A program made the position numbers and the translations under genes. A DNA stretch of 13,377 bases. Source: B1SED10-75 sp964636865 (GTDB taxonomy: Bacteria; Bacillota; Dethiobacteria; DTU022; PWGO01). The stretch is from positions 1-13,377 of the forward strand of contig CAZWVJ010000038.1 of the NCBI GenBank assembly GCA_964636865.1. Reading direction: 5' to 3'. This document shows positions 1-6,578 of the stretch, in pieces (position 1 is the stretch's first letter; the number at the start of each line of letters is the position of its first letter). The notes under the pieces were generated by a model. It saw nothing but the letters and a program-made list of their open reading frames with translations, was not told the DNA's origin and did no database searches.

Positions 1-345
<345 letters not shown>

Positions 346-474
346 GATATCCTAAACTCTAAAAATCCCAATTCTTTAAAACTCAAATTGGGAACCATCT
401 CACAAATCGGCTTGCCCTGTTCAGTTTTCAAAGAGCGCTATAAAATAATTATCCAAACGGCCTTCCGCTTGGTA
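346..474 (-). other. rRNA operon leader with boxA antitermination site
   Basis: This is the transcribed spacer between the inferred transcription start and mature 16S. The minus strand reads GCTCTTTGAAAACTG at 422-436, which matches the boxA antitermination sequence of Gram-positive rRNA leaders; boxA recruits NusB/S10 so that Rho does not stop the untranslated transcript. Nearer the 16S end there is a perfect 8-bp inverted repeat, TCCCAATT (366-373) and AATTGGGA (386-393), with a 12-base loop. It probably forms a leader hairpin close to the 16S processing site. No protein gene is credible here. Confidence 0.75.
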
Positions 475-480
475 TTATTT

Positions 481-509
481 ATATTATCATACGGGTGATG
501 GCTTGTCAA
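481..509 (-). promoter_or_regulatory. rRNA operon promoter (sigma-A type)
   Basis: On the minus strand TTGACA (504-509) is separated by exactly 17 bases from TAATAT (481-486). A TG one base upstream of the -10 makes it also an extended -10. This is close to the sigma-A consensus and is placed about 135 bases before mature 16S, with boxA downstream, as expected for rrn P1. Transcription should start near 474. Only one promoter is evident, whereas many Firmicutes have tandem P1/P2. Confidence 0.85.
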
Positions 510-525
510 TATCTTCTCGAAGCTT

Positions 526-558
526 AATCTTCAATTTAAAGCTATATAATTTAAGATT
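526..558 (-). repeat. AT-rich inverted repeat between tyrS and rrn promoter
   Basis: AATCTTCAATT (526-536) and AATTTAAGATT (548-558) pair at 10 of 11 positions around an 11-base loop. It lies downstream of the tyrS stop and just upstream of the rRNA promoter. It could be a weak tyrS terminator, but no U tract follows on the minus strand. It may simply be AT-rich upstream DNA of the rRNA promoter. No better tyrS terminator is visible. Confidence 0.35.
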
Positions 559-619
559 TTAAACTTTTCTGCAGAAATTAACCCAAACCCCAATTATGTC
601 AAAATATATTTTAGTTATT

Positions 620-1846
620 TTATGCGATTTTTACTCTTACATACTTTCTTTTTCCGGCCTGAAGAAGGTTTTCTTCATTTAAGTTGATGTTTTTTTCAAC
701 GCTGTTAACCTTTTCTCCGTTCAGGCGAATCCCGCCCTGATTAATCAACCTGCGAGCTTCACTGTTACTGTTAACCAATCCTGTAGCTGCCAGTACATTT
801 ACAATGTTGGGTGTTTCTCCCCATTCACCGGTACTTAAGAAAACTGTAGGGATATCTTCAGGCAGCTCTTTTTGTTGCACTACCCTGGTAAACTCCTTTT
901 CTGATTTATCAGCGGCATCATTGCCATGGTAAAGAGCTACTATTTCTCTGGCTAAACGCATTTTAGCATCCCGGGGATGAAGTTCTTGTGACTCCATACC
1001 TTTTTTGATTTTCTCTATTTCATTTTCTTCCAATGTAGTGGCAAGATGAAAATATTCCATCATAATGTCATCAGGGATGGACATTACTTTTCCATATATA
1101 TCTGAAGCCGGCTCCGTTATGCCTATATAGTTTCCCAGGCTTTTGCTCATTTTCTGAACACCGTCGGTCCCGGTAATAATCGGAGTAGTAAGGGCAACTT
1201 GTACCTCTTGCCCGTATTCTTTTTGCAAATGCCTTCCCATTAGAATATTAAACTTTTGCTCGGTAGCGCCCAGTTCAATGTCGGATTGAATTGCTACAGA
1301 GTCATAACCCTGCATGAGGGGATAAAAAAATTCATGTATACTAATGGAATGGCCTTCCCTGTATCGCCGATTGAAATCCTCCCTCTCCAACATACGCGCC
1401 ACCGTGTATTTAGAAGCAAGCTCTATTACCTCTGCAAAACCAAGTTTGGATAACCATTCGCTGTTAAAAACCAATTGCGTTTTTACCGGGTGAAGTATTT
1501 TGAATAATTGTTCTTGATATGTGCGAGCATTTTCTTTTACTTCTTCTTCTGAAAGCTGGCGCCTCGTTTGAGAACGTCCGGTGGGATCTCCTATCATGCC
1601 GGTAAAATCACCCATAATAATGATTACTTCATGCCCCAGTTCTTGGAATTCGCGAATTTTTTGCAGGACCACCGCATGGCCTAAATGTAAATCCGGCGCT
1701 GAAGGATCAAAGCCCAACTTACATTTTAGAGGTTTTCCGGTTTCGTATGCCCGTTTAAATTTTTGGTAAAGCTCTTCTTCACTGATAATTTCTACTGTAT
1801 TTTTTTTGATTGTTTCCATTTGTTCTGCAGGTGTTGGTATATCCAT
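620..1846 (-). CDS. tyrS: Tyrosyl-tRNA synthetase (TyrZ-like)
   Basis: Cytosolic class I aminoacyl-tRNA synthetase that charges tRNA-Tyr with tyrosine through a tyrosyl-adenylate. The 408-residue protein has the expected length. Residues 41-95 begin the Rossmann catalytic domain, with the HIGH-type motif H-L-G-H at 54-57 and the MGDFTGMIGDPTGRS stretch. The tyrosine/tRNA-site block YPLMQGYDS is at 175-183. The KMSKS loop is exact at 232-236, and a C-terminal S4 RNA-binding domain follows (about 345-405, with S-E-A-R-R-L-I-N-Q-G-G-I). An exact KMSKS and this catalytic block mark the TyrZ/type 2 lineage rather than the Bacillus TyrS type with KFGKT. The ATG at 1846 follows AAGGAGGAG (1859-1867). 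No T-box leader is visible upstream, although many Firmicute synthetase genes have one. The gene precedes the rRNA operon in the same direction. Confidence 0.97.
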   Translation of the reverse strand: MDIPTPAEQMETIKKNTVEIISEEELYQKFKRAYETGKPLKCKLGFDPSAPDLHLGHAVVLQKIREFQELGHEVIIIMGDFTGMIGDPTGRSQTRRQLSEEEVKENARTYQEQLFKILHPVKTQLVFNSEWLSKLGFAEVIELASKYTVARMLEREDFNRRYREGHSISIHEFFYPLMQGYDSVAIQSDIELGATEQKFNILMGRHLQKEYGQEVQVALTTPIITGTDGVQKMSKSLGNYIGITEPASDIYGKVMSIPDDIMMEYFHLATTLEENEIEKIKKGMESQELHPRDAKMRLAREIVALYHGNDAADKSEKEFTRVVQQKELPEDIPTVFLSTGEWGETPNIVNVLAATGLVNSNSEARRLINQGGIRLNGEKVNSVEKNINLNEENLLQAGKRKYVRVKIA

Positions 1847-1898
1847 AATAATAAACAGCTCCTCCTTGTTTAGTAAATCACCGCTTACATCATTGCTT

Positions 1899-1926
1899 AT
1901 TGTATCATACCTTCTAAAACTTTAAA
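1899..1926 (-). promoter_or_regulatory. Candidate tyrS promoter (weak)
   Basis: The minus strand reads TTTAAA (1921-1926), 16 bases, then TACAAT (1899-1904), with TG one base before the -10. Only 4 of 6 bases of the -35 match, so the extended -10 would carry the activity. It would give a leader of roughly 45 nt containing the AAGGAGGAG site. This is inferred from the motif alone. Confidence 0.3.
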
Positions 1927-2040
1927 ACGCTCTTTTTAGGAACTTTTATAAACAATAATTGTGAAAGGTAACTTTTCAGAAGTGACAGGAAAGAAAAACG
2001 CCGCCGATGCGAGTGTGGCAGGTGAATTATATCTAAAAGT

Positions 2041-2073
2041 TGTGGGACTGCGGGGACTGGTCCCTTGTCACAT
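2041..2073. repeat. GGGAC/GTCCC palindromic intergenic repeat, copy 1
   Basis: An imperfect palindrome with core GGGACTGGTCCC (GGGAC and GTCCC around TG) and outer arms TGTGGGAC and GTCACA. It is an inverted relative of the copy at 2115-2147: read on opposite strands, the two share the TGGTCCCTTGTC / AGGTCCCTTGTC core and similar arms. Similar GGGAC palindromes occur, from memory, between genes in some clostridial genomes, so this may be a REP-like dispersed element. The surrounding 1928-2145 interval holds no credible gene. Confidence 0.6.
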
Positions 2074-2101
2074 CGCTTACCTTTATGAACGATTACCTGC
2101 T

Positions 2102-2147
2102 AAAAAAACCTGGCAATGGGACAAGGGACCTGTCCCCCTGTCCCATT
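2102..2147 (-). terminator. Palindromic repeat copy 2, candidate gal operon terminator
   Basis: AATGGGAC (2115-2122) pairs perfectly with GTCCCATT (2140-2147), and inside it GGGAC (2125-2129) pairs with GTCCC (2132-2136). This forms a strong hairpin starting at the galK stop codon (2146-2148). On the minus strand the hairpin is followed after six bases (GCCAGG) by seven Ts (2102-2108), so it could end galT-galK transcription, although the T run is not immediately adjacent. It is the inverted partner of the repeat at 2041-2073. Confidence 0.5.
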
Positions 2148-3258
2148 AAAGATTAGTTATTTGTAGCCCTCCAACGGCAGGAGTTATATAGAAAGAAGGA
2201 ATTTCCGGTAAGAAATCTTTTATTTTTTCTTCAACCTCCTGATGAAATTTTTCCACTGCATCTGAAGATAAAAGGGCAATGACACATCCCCCGAATCCAG
2301 CTCCGGTCATTCTTGCTCCCATCACTCCCTCTACTTCCTGTGATGCTTCTACAATGAGATCCAATTCTTTGCAGCTAACTTCATAAAGATCACGCAGCCC
2401 GTGATGTGAAGCATTCATCAAATTTCCAAAAGTATAAAAATCTTTTCCGTTGATTGCATCTAAAGCTTTTAATACCCGCCGGTTTTCTTTCAGCACAAAA
2501 TAACTCCGATTATATAAATTCGGCGTTAAAAATGAGGAAGACTTTTCTAATTCATTAAAACTTACTTCACGTAAAGATTTTTTTTTCGTACCTGTGACCT
2601 CATTGATAATATCTAAAGCTTCTCCACATTCTTCACGGCGACGATTATACTCCGAATGAGAAAGCTTTCTTCGCACTTTACTATCTATAACCCCAAAAAC
2701 ATATTCATTCATATTTAAGGGAATGTGCTTATAATCCAAAGTTTTACAATCAATAAATAAGGCGTGATCTTGTAAAGACAGAGCAGAAGCAAATTGATCC
2801 ATGATCCCACACCGGACGCCTATATAATCATTTTCTGCTTTTTGGCAAAGCAACGCCAGTTTTTCCAGATTAATTTCAATATGGTTTAAAGTAGTTAAGG
2901 CAGCGGCAGTGGCTAATTCAAGAGCAGCTGAAGAACTCAAACCCGCGCCGATGGGTATATCTCCACTAAACTCTATATTAGCGCCCTCAAGTTTAAATCC
3001 CTCTTGCAACAAAACCCAAAATACTCCGGCAATATAACTCCACCATTTATTTTCAGTTAGCGGTATCAAGTCATTAAAGGTTAGTTCTTTTGTTTCTCCC
3101 AAATCATTTGCAATAATTTTAATAACCTTATCTTCACGGGGAAAGGCAGTCATGTTCACTTTACGATTTATGGCTATTGGTAAAACAAACCCCTCATTAT
3201 AATCTGTATGTTCCCCTATCAAGTTTACTCTTCCCGTTGCTATTGCCTGTACTTTCAA
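2146..3258 (-). CDS. galK: Galactokinase
   Basis: Cytosolic GHMP-family kinase of the Leloir pathway that phosphorylates alpha-D-galactose to galactose-1-phosphate with ATP. Signature motif 1 is at residues 9-20 (GRVNLIGEHTDY). The ATP-binding motif PIGAGLSSSAALE is at 102-114. The catalytic base Asp is in GIMDQFAS (D154), and motif 3 GARMTGAGFGGC spans 314-325. At 370 residues it is shorter than the E. coli or Bacillus enzymes (about 380-390) because the N-terminal extension is lacking; Thermotoga-like galactokinases begin the same way. The start is TTG at 3258, three bases after the galT TAA. There is no strong ribosome site, only a GGTGA in the end of galT, which suggests translational coupling. 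No other in-frame start lies before motif 1. It works directly with galT upstream; no galE or transporter gene is in the window. Confidence 0.95.
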   Translation of the reverse strand: MKVQAIATGRVNLIGEHTDYNEGFVLPIAINRKVNMTAFPREDKVIKIIANDLGETKELTFNDLIPLTENKWWSYIAGVFWVLLQEGFKLEGANIEFSGDIPIGAGLSSSAALELATAAALTTLNHIEINLEKLALLCQKAENDYIGVRCGIMDQFASALSLQDHALFIDCKTLDYKHIPLNMNEYVFGVIDSKVRRKLSHSEYNRRREECGEALDIINEVTGTKKKSLREVSFNELEKSSSFLTPNLYNRSYFVLKENRRVLKALDAINGKDFYTFGNLMNASHHGLRDLYEVSCKELDLIVEASQEVEGVMGARMTGAGFGGCVIALLSSDAVEKFHQEVEEKIKDFLPEIPSFYITPAVGGLQITNL

Positions 3259-3261
3259 TAA

Positions 3262-4251
3262 TTAATCACCACTTTTAATGTCGCCGGCTAAAACTTCTCG
3301 CAGTTGTTTCGCTTTTTCTTCCGGTAAAGAATCATTGATAAAAGATCCGCCACCCTGTTCGCAGCCGGCCAGGTATTTTAATTTTCCCTTATCCCTTAAA
3401 GGAGTGTAAAATTCAAAGTGAAGATGTCCTAACCTTAAGAGACTTCCCGGAGGGTCTTGATGAATTACCATAATGTAAGGAAAGGTTTGATTAAACAGCG
3501 CATCATAAGCTTTTACTGTTTTTTGCAATATATGGGCAAGATCAGTTATTTCTGTATTTGAAAAGCTGTTTATGGAAACTTTATGTTCACGGCTGTATAT
3601 ATGCACTTCAAAGGGATAGCGGGCATAAAATGGCACAAAAGCAATAAAAGAGTTATTAGATGTAACTACTCGGGAACCATCATTTTCTTCGGTTTTCAGC
3701 ATATCACAAAATAAGCAGCTATTATTTTTATCCCGATATTCTTGCGCAGAAGATAATTCCTGCGAAGGAATCGGAGGGATGTAAGGAAAAGCATAAATCT
3801 GGCCATGGGGGTGATGTAAGGTAACCCCTACTTCTTCTCCCCTGTTTTCAAAAATGAGGATATACTTAATTTCTTCTTTTTCCCCTAAATGTTCATAGCG
3901 ATCTCCCCATACACGAATCAGATTTATTACTTTTTCCTTGCTGAGGGTAGCCAAGCTTCCTTGGTGTTCAGGGGTGTATACCACTACTTCACAATTACCA
4001 ACGCCCGGCTCTACTTGGTAAATGGGGGTTCCTTCCACAGCAGGGCTGGCAGGGGACATGCTGAAGCTGGGAAAACGATTTTCAAAAACTACAATTTCAA
4101 AATCATTTCGAGATATTTCTGTAGGAATATTGCTGTTTTGGGTAGGGCATAGAGGGCAATATTCCTTTGGAGGCAGAAAAGTCCGATCCATGCGGTATTT
4201 GGACATTATAACCCATTCTTGCCTTACCGGATCCCATCTCATTTCAGACAT
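3262..4251 (-). CDS. galT: Galactose-1-phosphate uridylyltransferase
   Basis: Second Leloir enzyme: exchanges galactose-1-phosphate and UDP-glucose to give UDP-galactose and glucose-1-phosphate through a uridylyl-histidine intermediate. The active-site triad HPHGQ is at residues 147-151 (second His is the nucleophile), preceded by the ENRGEEVGVTLHH block. Metal-site cysteines C32-x2-C35 lie near the N terminus, a second CxxC pair at 179-182, and the C-terminal GHLHFEFY motif around 275-282. I place the start at ATG 4251 (329 residues), with AGAGGAAG six bases upstream. A GTG at 4269 would add six residues but has no ribosome site. The ATG lies inside the last codons of a small upstream ORF (overlap ATGTCTGA), so the two are probably coupled. 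galK follows after three bases. Confidence 0.94.
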   Translation of the reverse strand: MSEMRWDPVRQEWVIMSKYRMDRTFLPPKEYCPLCPTQNSNIPTEISRNDFEIVVFENRFPSFSMSPASPAVEGTPIYQVEPGVGNCEVVVYTPEHQGSLATLSKEKVINLIRVWGDRYEHLGEKEEIKYILIFENRGEEVGVTLHHPHGQIYAFPYIPPIPSQELSSAQEYRDKNNSCLFCDMLKTEENDGSRVVTSNNSFIAFVPFYARYPFEVHIYSREHKVSINSFSNTEITDLAHILQKTVKAYDALFNQTFPYIMVIHQDPPGSLLRLGHLHFEFYTPLRDKGKLKYLAGCEQGGGSFINDSLPEEKAKQLREVLAGDIKSGD

Positions 4252-4396
4252 CGGATTCTTCCTCTTCACTGCTTGATGTTTGTCTGTTATCAGCGCTTGC
4301 AGAGTTTAGTTCATTTTCAAAATAATAAAATATTATATAACGACCGTCATCCCTGGTTATAAATTCTTTGCGCATTTTACTCTTTGTATCGCCCAT
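4244..4396 (-). CDS. Small 50-residue protein upstream of galT, unknown function
   Basis: The reading frame from ATG 4396 to TGA at 4244 encodes 50 residues. Its start is MGDTKSKMRKEF, the middle is ITRDDGRYIIFYYFE, and the tail is polar and acidic, ending SSSEEEESDV. There is no signal peptide or convincing membrane span. A purine-rich GAAGGGA (4409-4415) lies 12 bases before the ATG, longer than ideal spacing. The frame starts about 30 bases after the predicted gal promoter and ends eight bases into galT, so it would be the first cistron and could couple ribosomes onto galT. The RDDGRYxIFY core resembles short uncharacterised clostridial proteins I remember, but I could not check this. It could be a regulatory leader peptide or a real small protein. 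Confidence 0.6.
   Translation of the reverse strand: MGDTKSKMRKEFITRDDGRYIIFYYFENELNSASADNRQTSSSEEEESDV
4258..4265 (-). promoter_or_regulatory. Ribosome binding site deciding the galT start
   Basis: AGAGGAAG on the minus strand ends six bases before ATG 4251. The alternative GTG at 4269 would place this site inside the coding region and has nothing like a ribosome site of its own, so the ATG is preferred. Confidence 0.55.
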
Positions 4397-4433
4397 AAAA
4401 CCCAACTTTCCCTTCAAGACTGTTTTCTCGATT

Positions 4434-4463
4434 AGTATAACATAAATTGAATAATAATATAAA
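4434..4463 (-). promoter_or_regulatory. Predicted gal operon promoter (extended -10)
   Basis: The minus strand carries TGTTATACT, an extended -10 with TATACT at 4434-4439. A partial -35 TTTATA (4458-4463) lies 18 bases upstream. Transcription would start near 4427, about 30 bases before the small ORF. The position between the ACSL terminator (4540-4583) and the gal genes fits an operon promoter. No cre-like or other operator palindrome was recognised around it. Confidence 0.55.
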
Positions 4464-4539
4464 TCAAAATATACCTGCTAAACCCTCGCAATAATTTTAC
4501 ACTATGATGCGCTTATAAAAAAATAATCTCCATTAGGAA

Positions 4540-4583
4540 AAAATAACCGTTGTCCCAAATTACTTTGAAACAACGGTTATTTT
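4540..4583. terminator. Bidirectional intrinsic terminator after the ligase genes
   Basis: A perfect 14-bp inverted repeat: AAAATAACCGTTGT (4540-4553) and ACAACGGTTATTTT (4570-4583), around a 16-base loop that can itself pair CAAA with TTTG. On the minus strand the stem runs into TTTTTTCC; on the plus strand it is followed by TTTTAATATTTTTT. It lies 42 bases after the stop of the second acyl-CoA synthetase and so ends that transcript, separating it from the gal operon. Confidence 0.88.
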
Positions 4584-4624
4584 AATATTTTTTAATTTAA
4601 ACCGAAATTAAACCGAAAACATAA

Positions 4625-6505
4625 TTACTGGTACATTTCATTGATGAGGTCTTCATACTTATTAGTAATAACACTTCTTTTAACTTTTAAAGTCGGAGTC
4701 AATTCCCCTTTTTCTACAGACAAAGCTTCCGGTATAAGAGAAAAACTTTTGATTTGCTCATAATTTTCATAGTTTTCATTTATTCGGTCAATTATTTTTC
4801 GATAAATCTCCAATATTTTCTCGTTCTTTAAAAGTTCGGGATCCATTCTAACTATTATTTTGTCCCCACTTTGCCCCTCGCCATATTCTGTCTTTTTATC
4901 ATCATAAGAAATATTGTGTTTTTTGGCAAAATCAACCAGGTAGTCATAAGCAGGTTGGATTAGAGCACTGACAAATTTTTTATCATCTCCAATTACTACT
5001 GCATCGTCAATCAAACGATCCTTTTTTAACTCTTCTTCTATGGGTAATGGAGCCACATTTTTACCGGTTGAAAGTACTAATATATGCTTCTTGCGTTCTT
5101 TGAATACAAAATAATTATCCTCATCAAAGTATCCTATGTCTCCGGTTCTAAGCCATCCTTCTTCTGTGAAAGCTTCTTTAGTTTCATCGGGAAGTTTATA
5201 ATACCCCTGCATGACATTATCCCCTTTAATAAGGAGTTCTCCGTCTTCATCTAATGTTTGCATAGTACCAGGCAAAGGAGGCCCAACAGTTCCGGGCTTA
5301 ATCCGATTCATAGGATTGAGATTTGACGGAGCGCTTGTTTCTGTCATGCCATACCCCTCAATAATTACTATTCCTATGCCGCTAAAGAAATAAGCCAGGC
5401 TTTTAGAGAGAGCACTCCCTGCTGAGACTGTCCACCTTAATCTGTCTACCCCCATTCTCTTTCTTATTCTTTCAAACACCATTCTATCAGCAATTTGATG
5501 CTGCATTTTTAATTTGGGAGGGATTGACGTTCCCTGTCCTCTATGTTGTCCTACTTCCCTGGCAATATCCGAAGCCCAGTAAAACAGTTTCTTTCTAATA
5601 GGAGGGCCTTCTTCAATTTGGTCCACGATACGATCATAAACTCTTTCAAACAAACGGGGTACTGATACAAATACATGGGGCCTGATTTTAGGTAAATCAT
5701 CTGCCAAATGCTGGGGATTACTGTAGCAATTTGTGGCACCCGCCTTTATTGAAGCCAAAAATACCAGGCGCATGTATACGTGAGCCAGCGGCAGGAAGTT
5801 TAAGGCCACACTACCTGCTTCAAGGGTAACAATCTTTAATACTGACATTATGTTGAACCTAAAATTCCAATGCGTAATCATGGTGCCTTTGGGCAAACCT
5901 GTAGTTCCACTGGTATAAACTATACTGCATAAATCATCGGGGTCCACGCTTTGCCATCTTTCTTCGTATTTTCCGGGGTCATCTTGCTCGAATTGTTTTC
6001 CCAACTCCATTGCTTCTGCAAATCCTATTACGTAATCAAATTCTTCTTTGCCGGTTCTATCTATGGTAATTACATATTTCAAATCTGGGAGTTCGTCTTT
6101 AATTTGGATTACCTTGTTAAGCTGTTCCTCGTTTTCCACAATTATTATCTTACTATCGGAGTTATCCAGAATAAATTTTACACTGTCCGGAACCAGAGTA
6201 GGATAAATAGTTACAGTCGCACCACCCGCAGTAAGTATAGCAAAATCAAACAATCCCCATTCATAACGCGTGTCGGAAAGGATGCTTACCTTATCTCCTT
6301 TTTCTATTCCCAGTTGCATCAAGCCTTGACTCAACTTTTTGGTTTCTTGTCCAAGCTCATAATAGCTCATTTCCGCGGAACCCGATTGAGCTTTAAACAT
6401 CACTGCCGGTATGTGGGAGTGGTTTTCTATCGAATCCCAAAACATCTTACTTAAGCTTTCTTTTTTTACTTCTCCTAATACTTCTCCTTTAACAATTTTG
6501 CTCAT
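4625..6505 (-). CDS. Long-chain acyl-CoA synthetase (AMP-forming), paralogue B
   Basis: Adenylate-forming enzyme of the FAA1/COG1022 group that activates a carboxylic acid with ATP and CoA to acyl-CoA, AMP and PPi; a long-chain fatty acid is the likely substrate. The 626-residue protein has the ATP-binding loop YTSGTTGLPKG at 197-207, GYGMTE near 384-389, and the hinge TGDIGYFDEDNYFVFKERKKH around 454-473. The C-terminal GELTPTLKVKR carries the conserved adenylation lysine of the small domain. No signal peptide is visible; such enzymes act in the cytosol or at the inner face of the membrane. The ATG at 6505 has GGAGGT (6511-6516) five bases upstream. It aligns almost without gaps with the neighbouring gene at 6579-8456, so the pair arose by tandem duplication. 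The 73-base gap between them has no terminator, so co-transcription is likely. Substrate choice cannot be read from sequence. Confidence 0.92.
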   Translation of the reverse strand: MSKIVKGEVLGEVKKESLSKMFWDSIENHSHIPAVMFKAQSGSAEMSYYELGQETKKLSQGLMQLGIEKGDKVSILSDTRYEWGLFDFAILTAGGATVTIYPTLVPDSVKFILDNSDSKIIIVENEEQLNKVIQIKDELPDLKYVITIDRTGKEEFDYVIGFAEAMELGKQFEQDDPGKYEERWQSVDPDDLCSIVYTSGTTGLPKGTMITHWNFRFNIMSVLKIVTLEAGSVALNFLPLAHVYMRLVFLASIKAGATNCYSNPQHLADDLPKIRPHVFVSVPRLFERVYDRIVDQIEEGPPIRKKLFYWASDIAREVGQHRGQGTSIPPKLKMQHQIADRMVFERIRKRMGVDRLRWTVSAGSALSKSLAYFFSGIGIVIIEGYGMTETSAPSNLNPMNRIKPGTVGPPLPGTMQTLDEDGELLIKGDNVMQGYYKLPDETKEAFTEEGWLRTGDIGYFDEDNYFVFKERKKHILVLSTGKNVAPLPIEEELKKDRLIDDAVVIGDDKKFVSALIQPAYDYLVDFAKKHNISYDDKKTEYGEGQSGDKIIVRMDPELLKNEKILEIYRKIIDRINENYENYEQIKSFSLIPEALSVEKGELTPTLKVKRSVITNKYEDLINEMYQ

Positions 6506-6578
6506 ATTGAACCTCCATGTTTAGTAAATATAATGATATAATATTTCTTAAATGTAAAACCCAATTAAACTAGTACTT

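Noticed and set aside
1847..2145. T-box leader for tyrS
   Set aside because: I looked on the minus strand for the T-box core (AGGGTGGNACCGCG-like) and a terminator with it; neither is present.
1961..2149. 62-codon plus-strand ORF in the galK-tyrS gap
   Set aside because: It reads through both palindromic repeats, ends in their translated sequence (GPVPLSH), has no ribosome site and resembles no protein family.
5951..6454. 167-codon plus-strand ORF opposite the second acyl-CoA synthetase
   Set aside because: It lies antisense within a clear enzyme gene. Its composition (Phe, Tyr and Ile rich) is what reverse-strand reading of an AT-rich gene gives.
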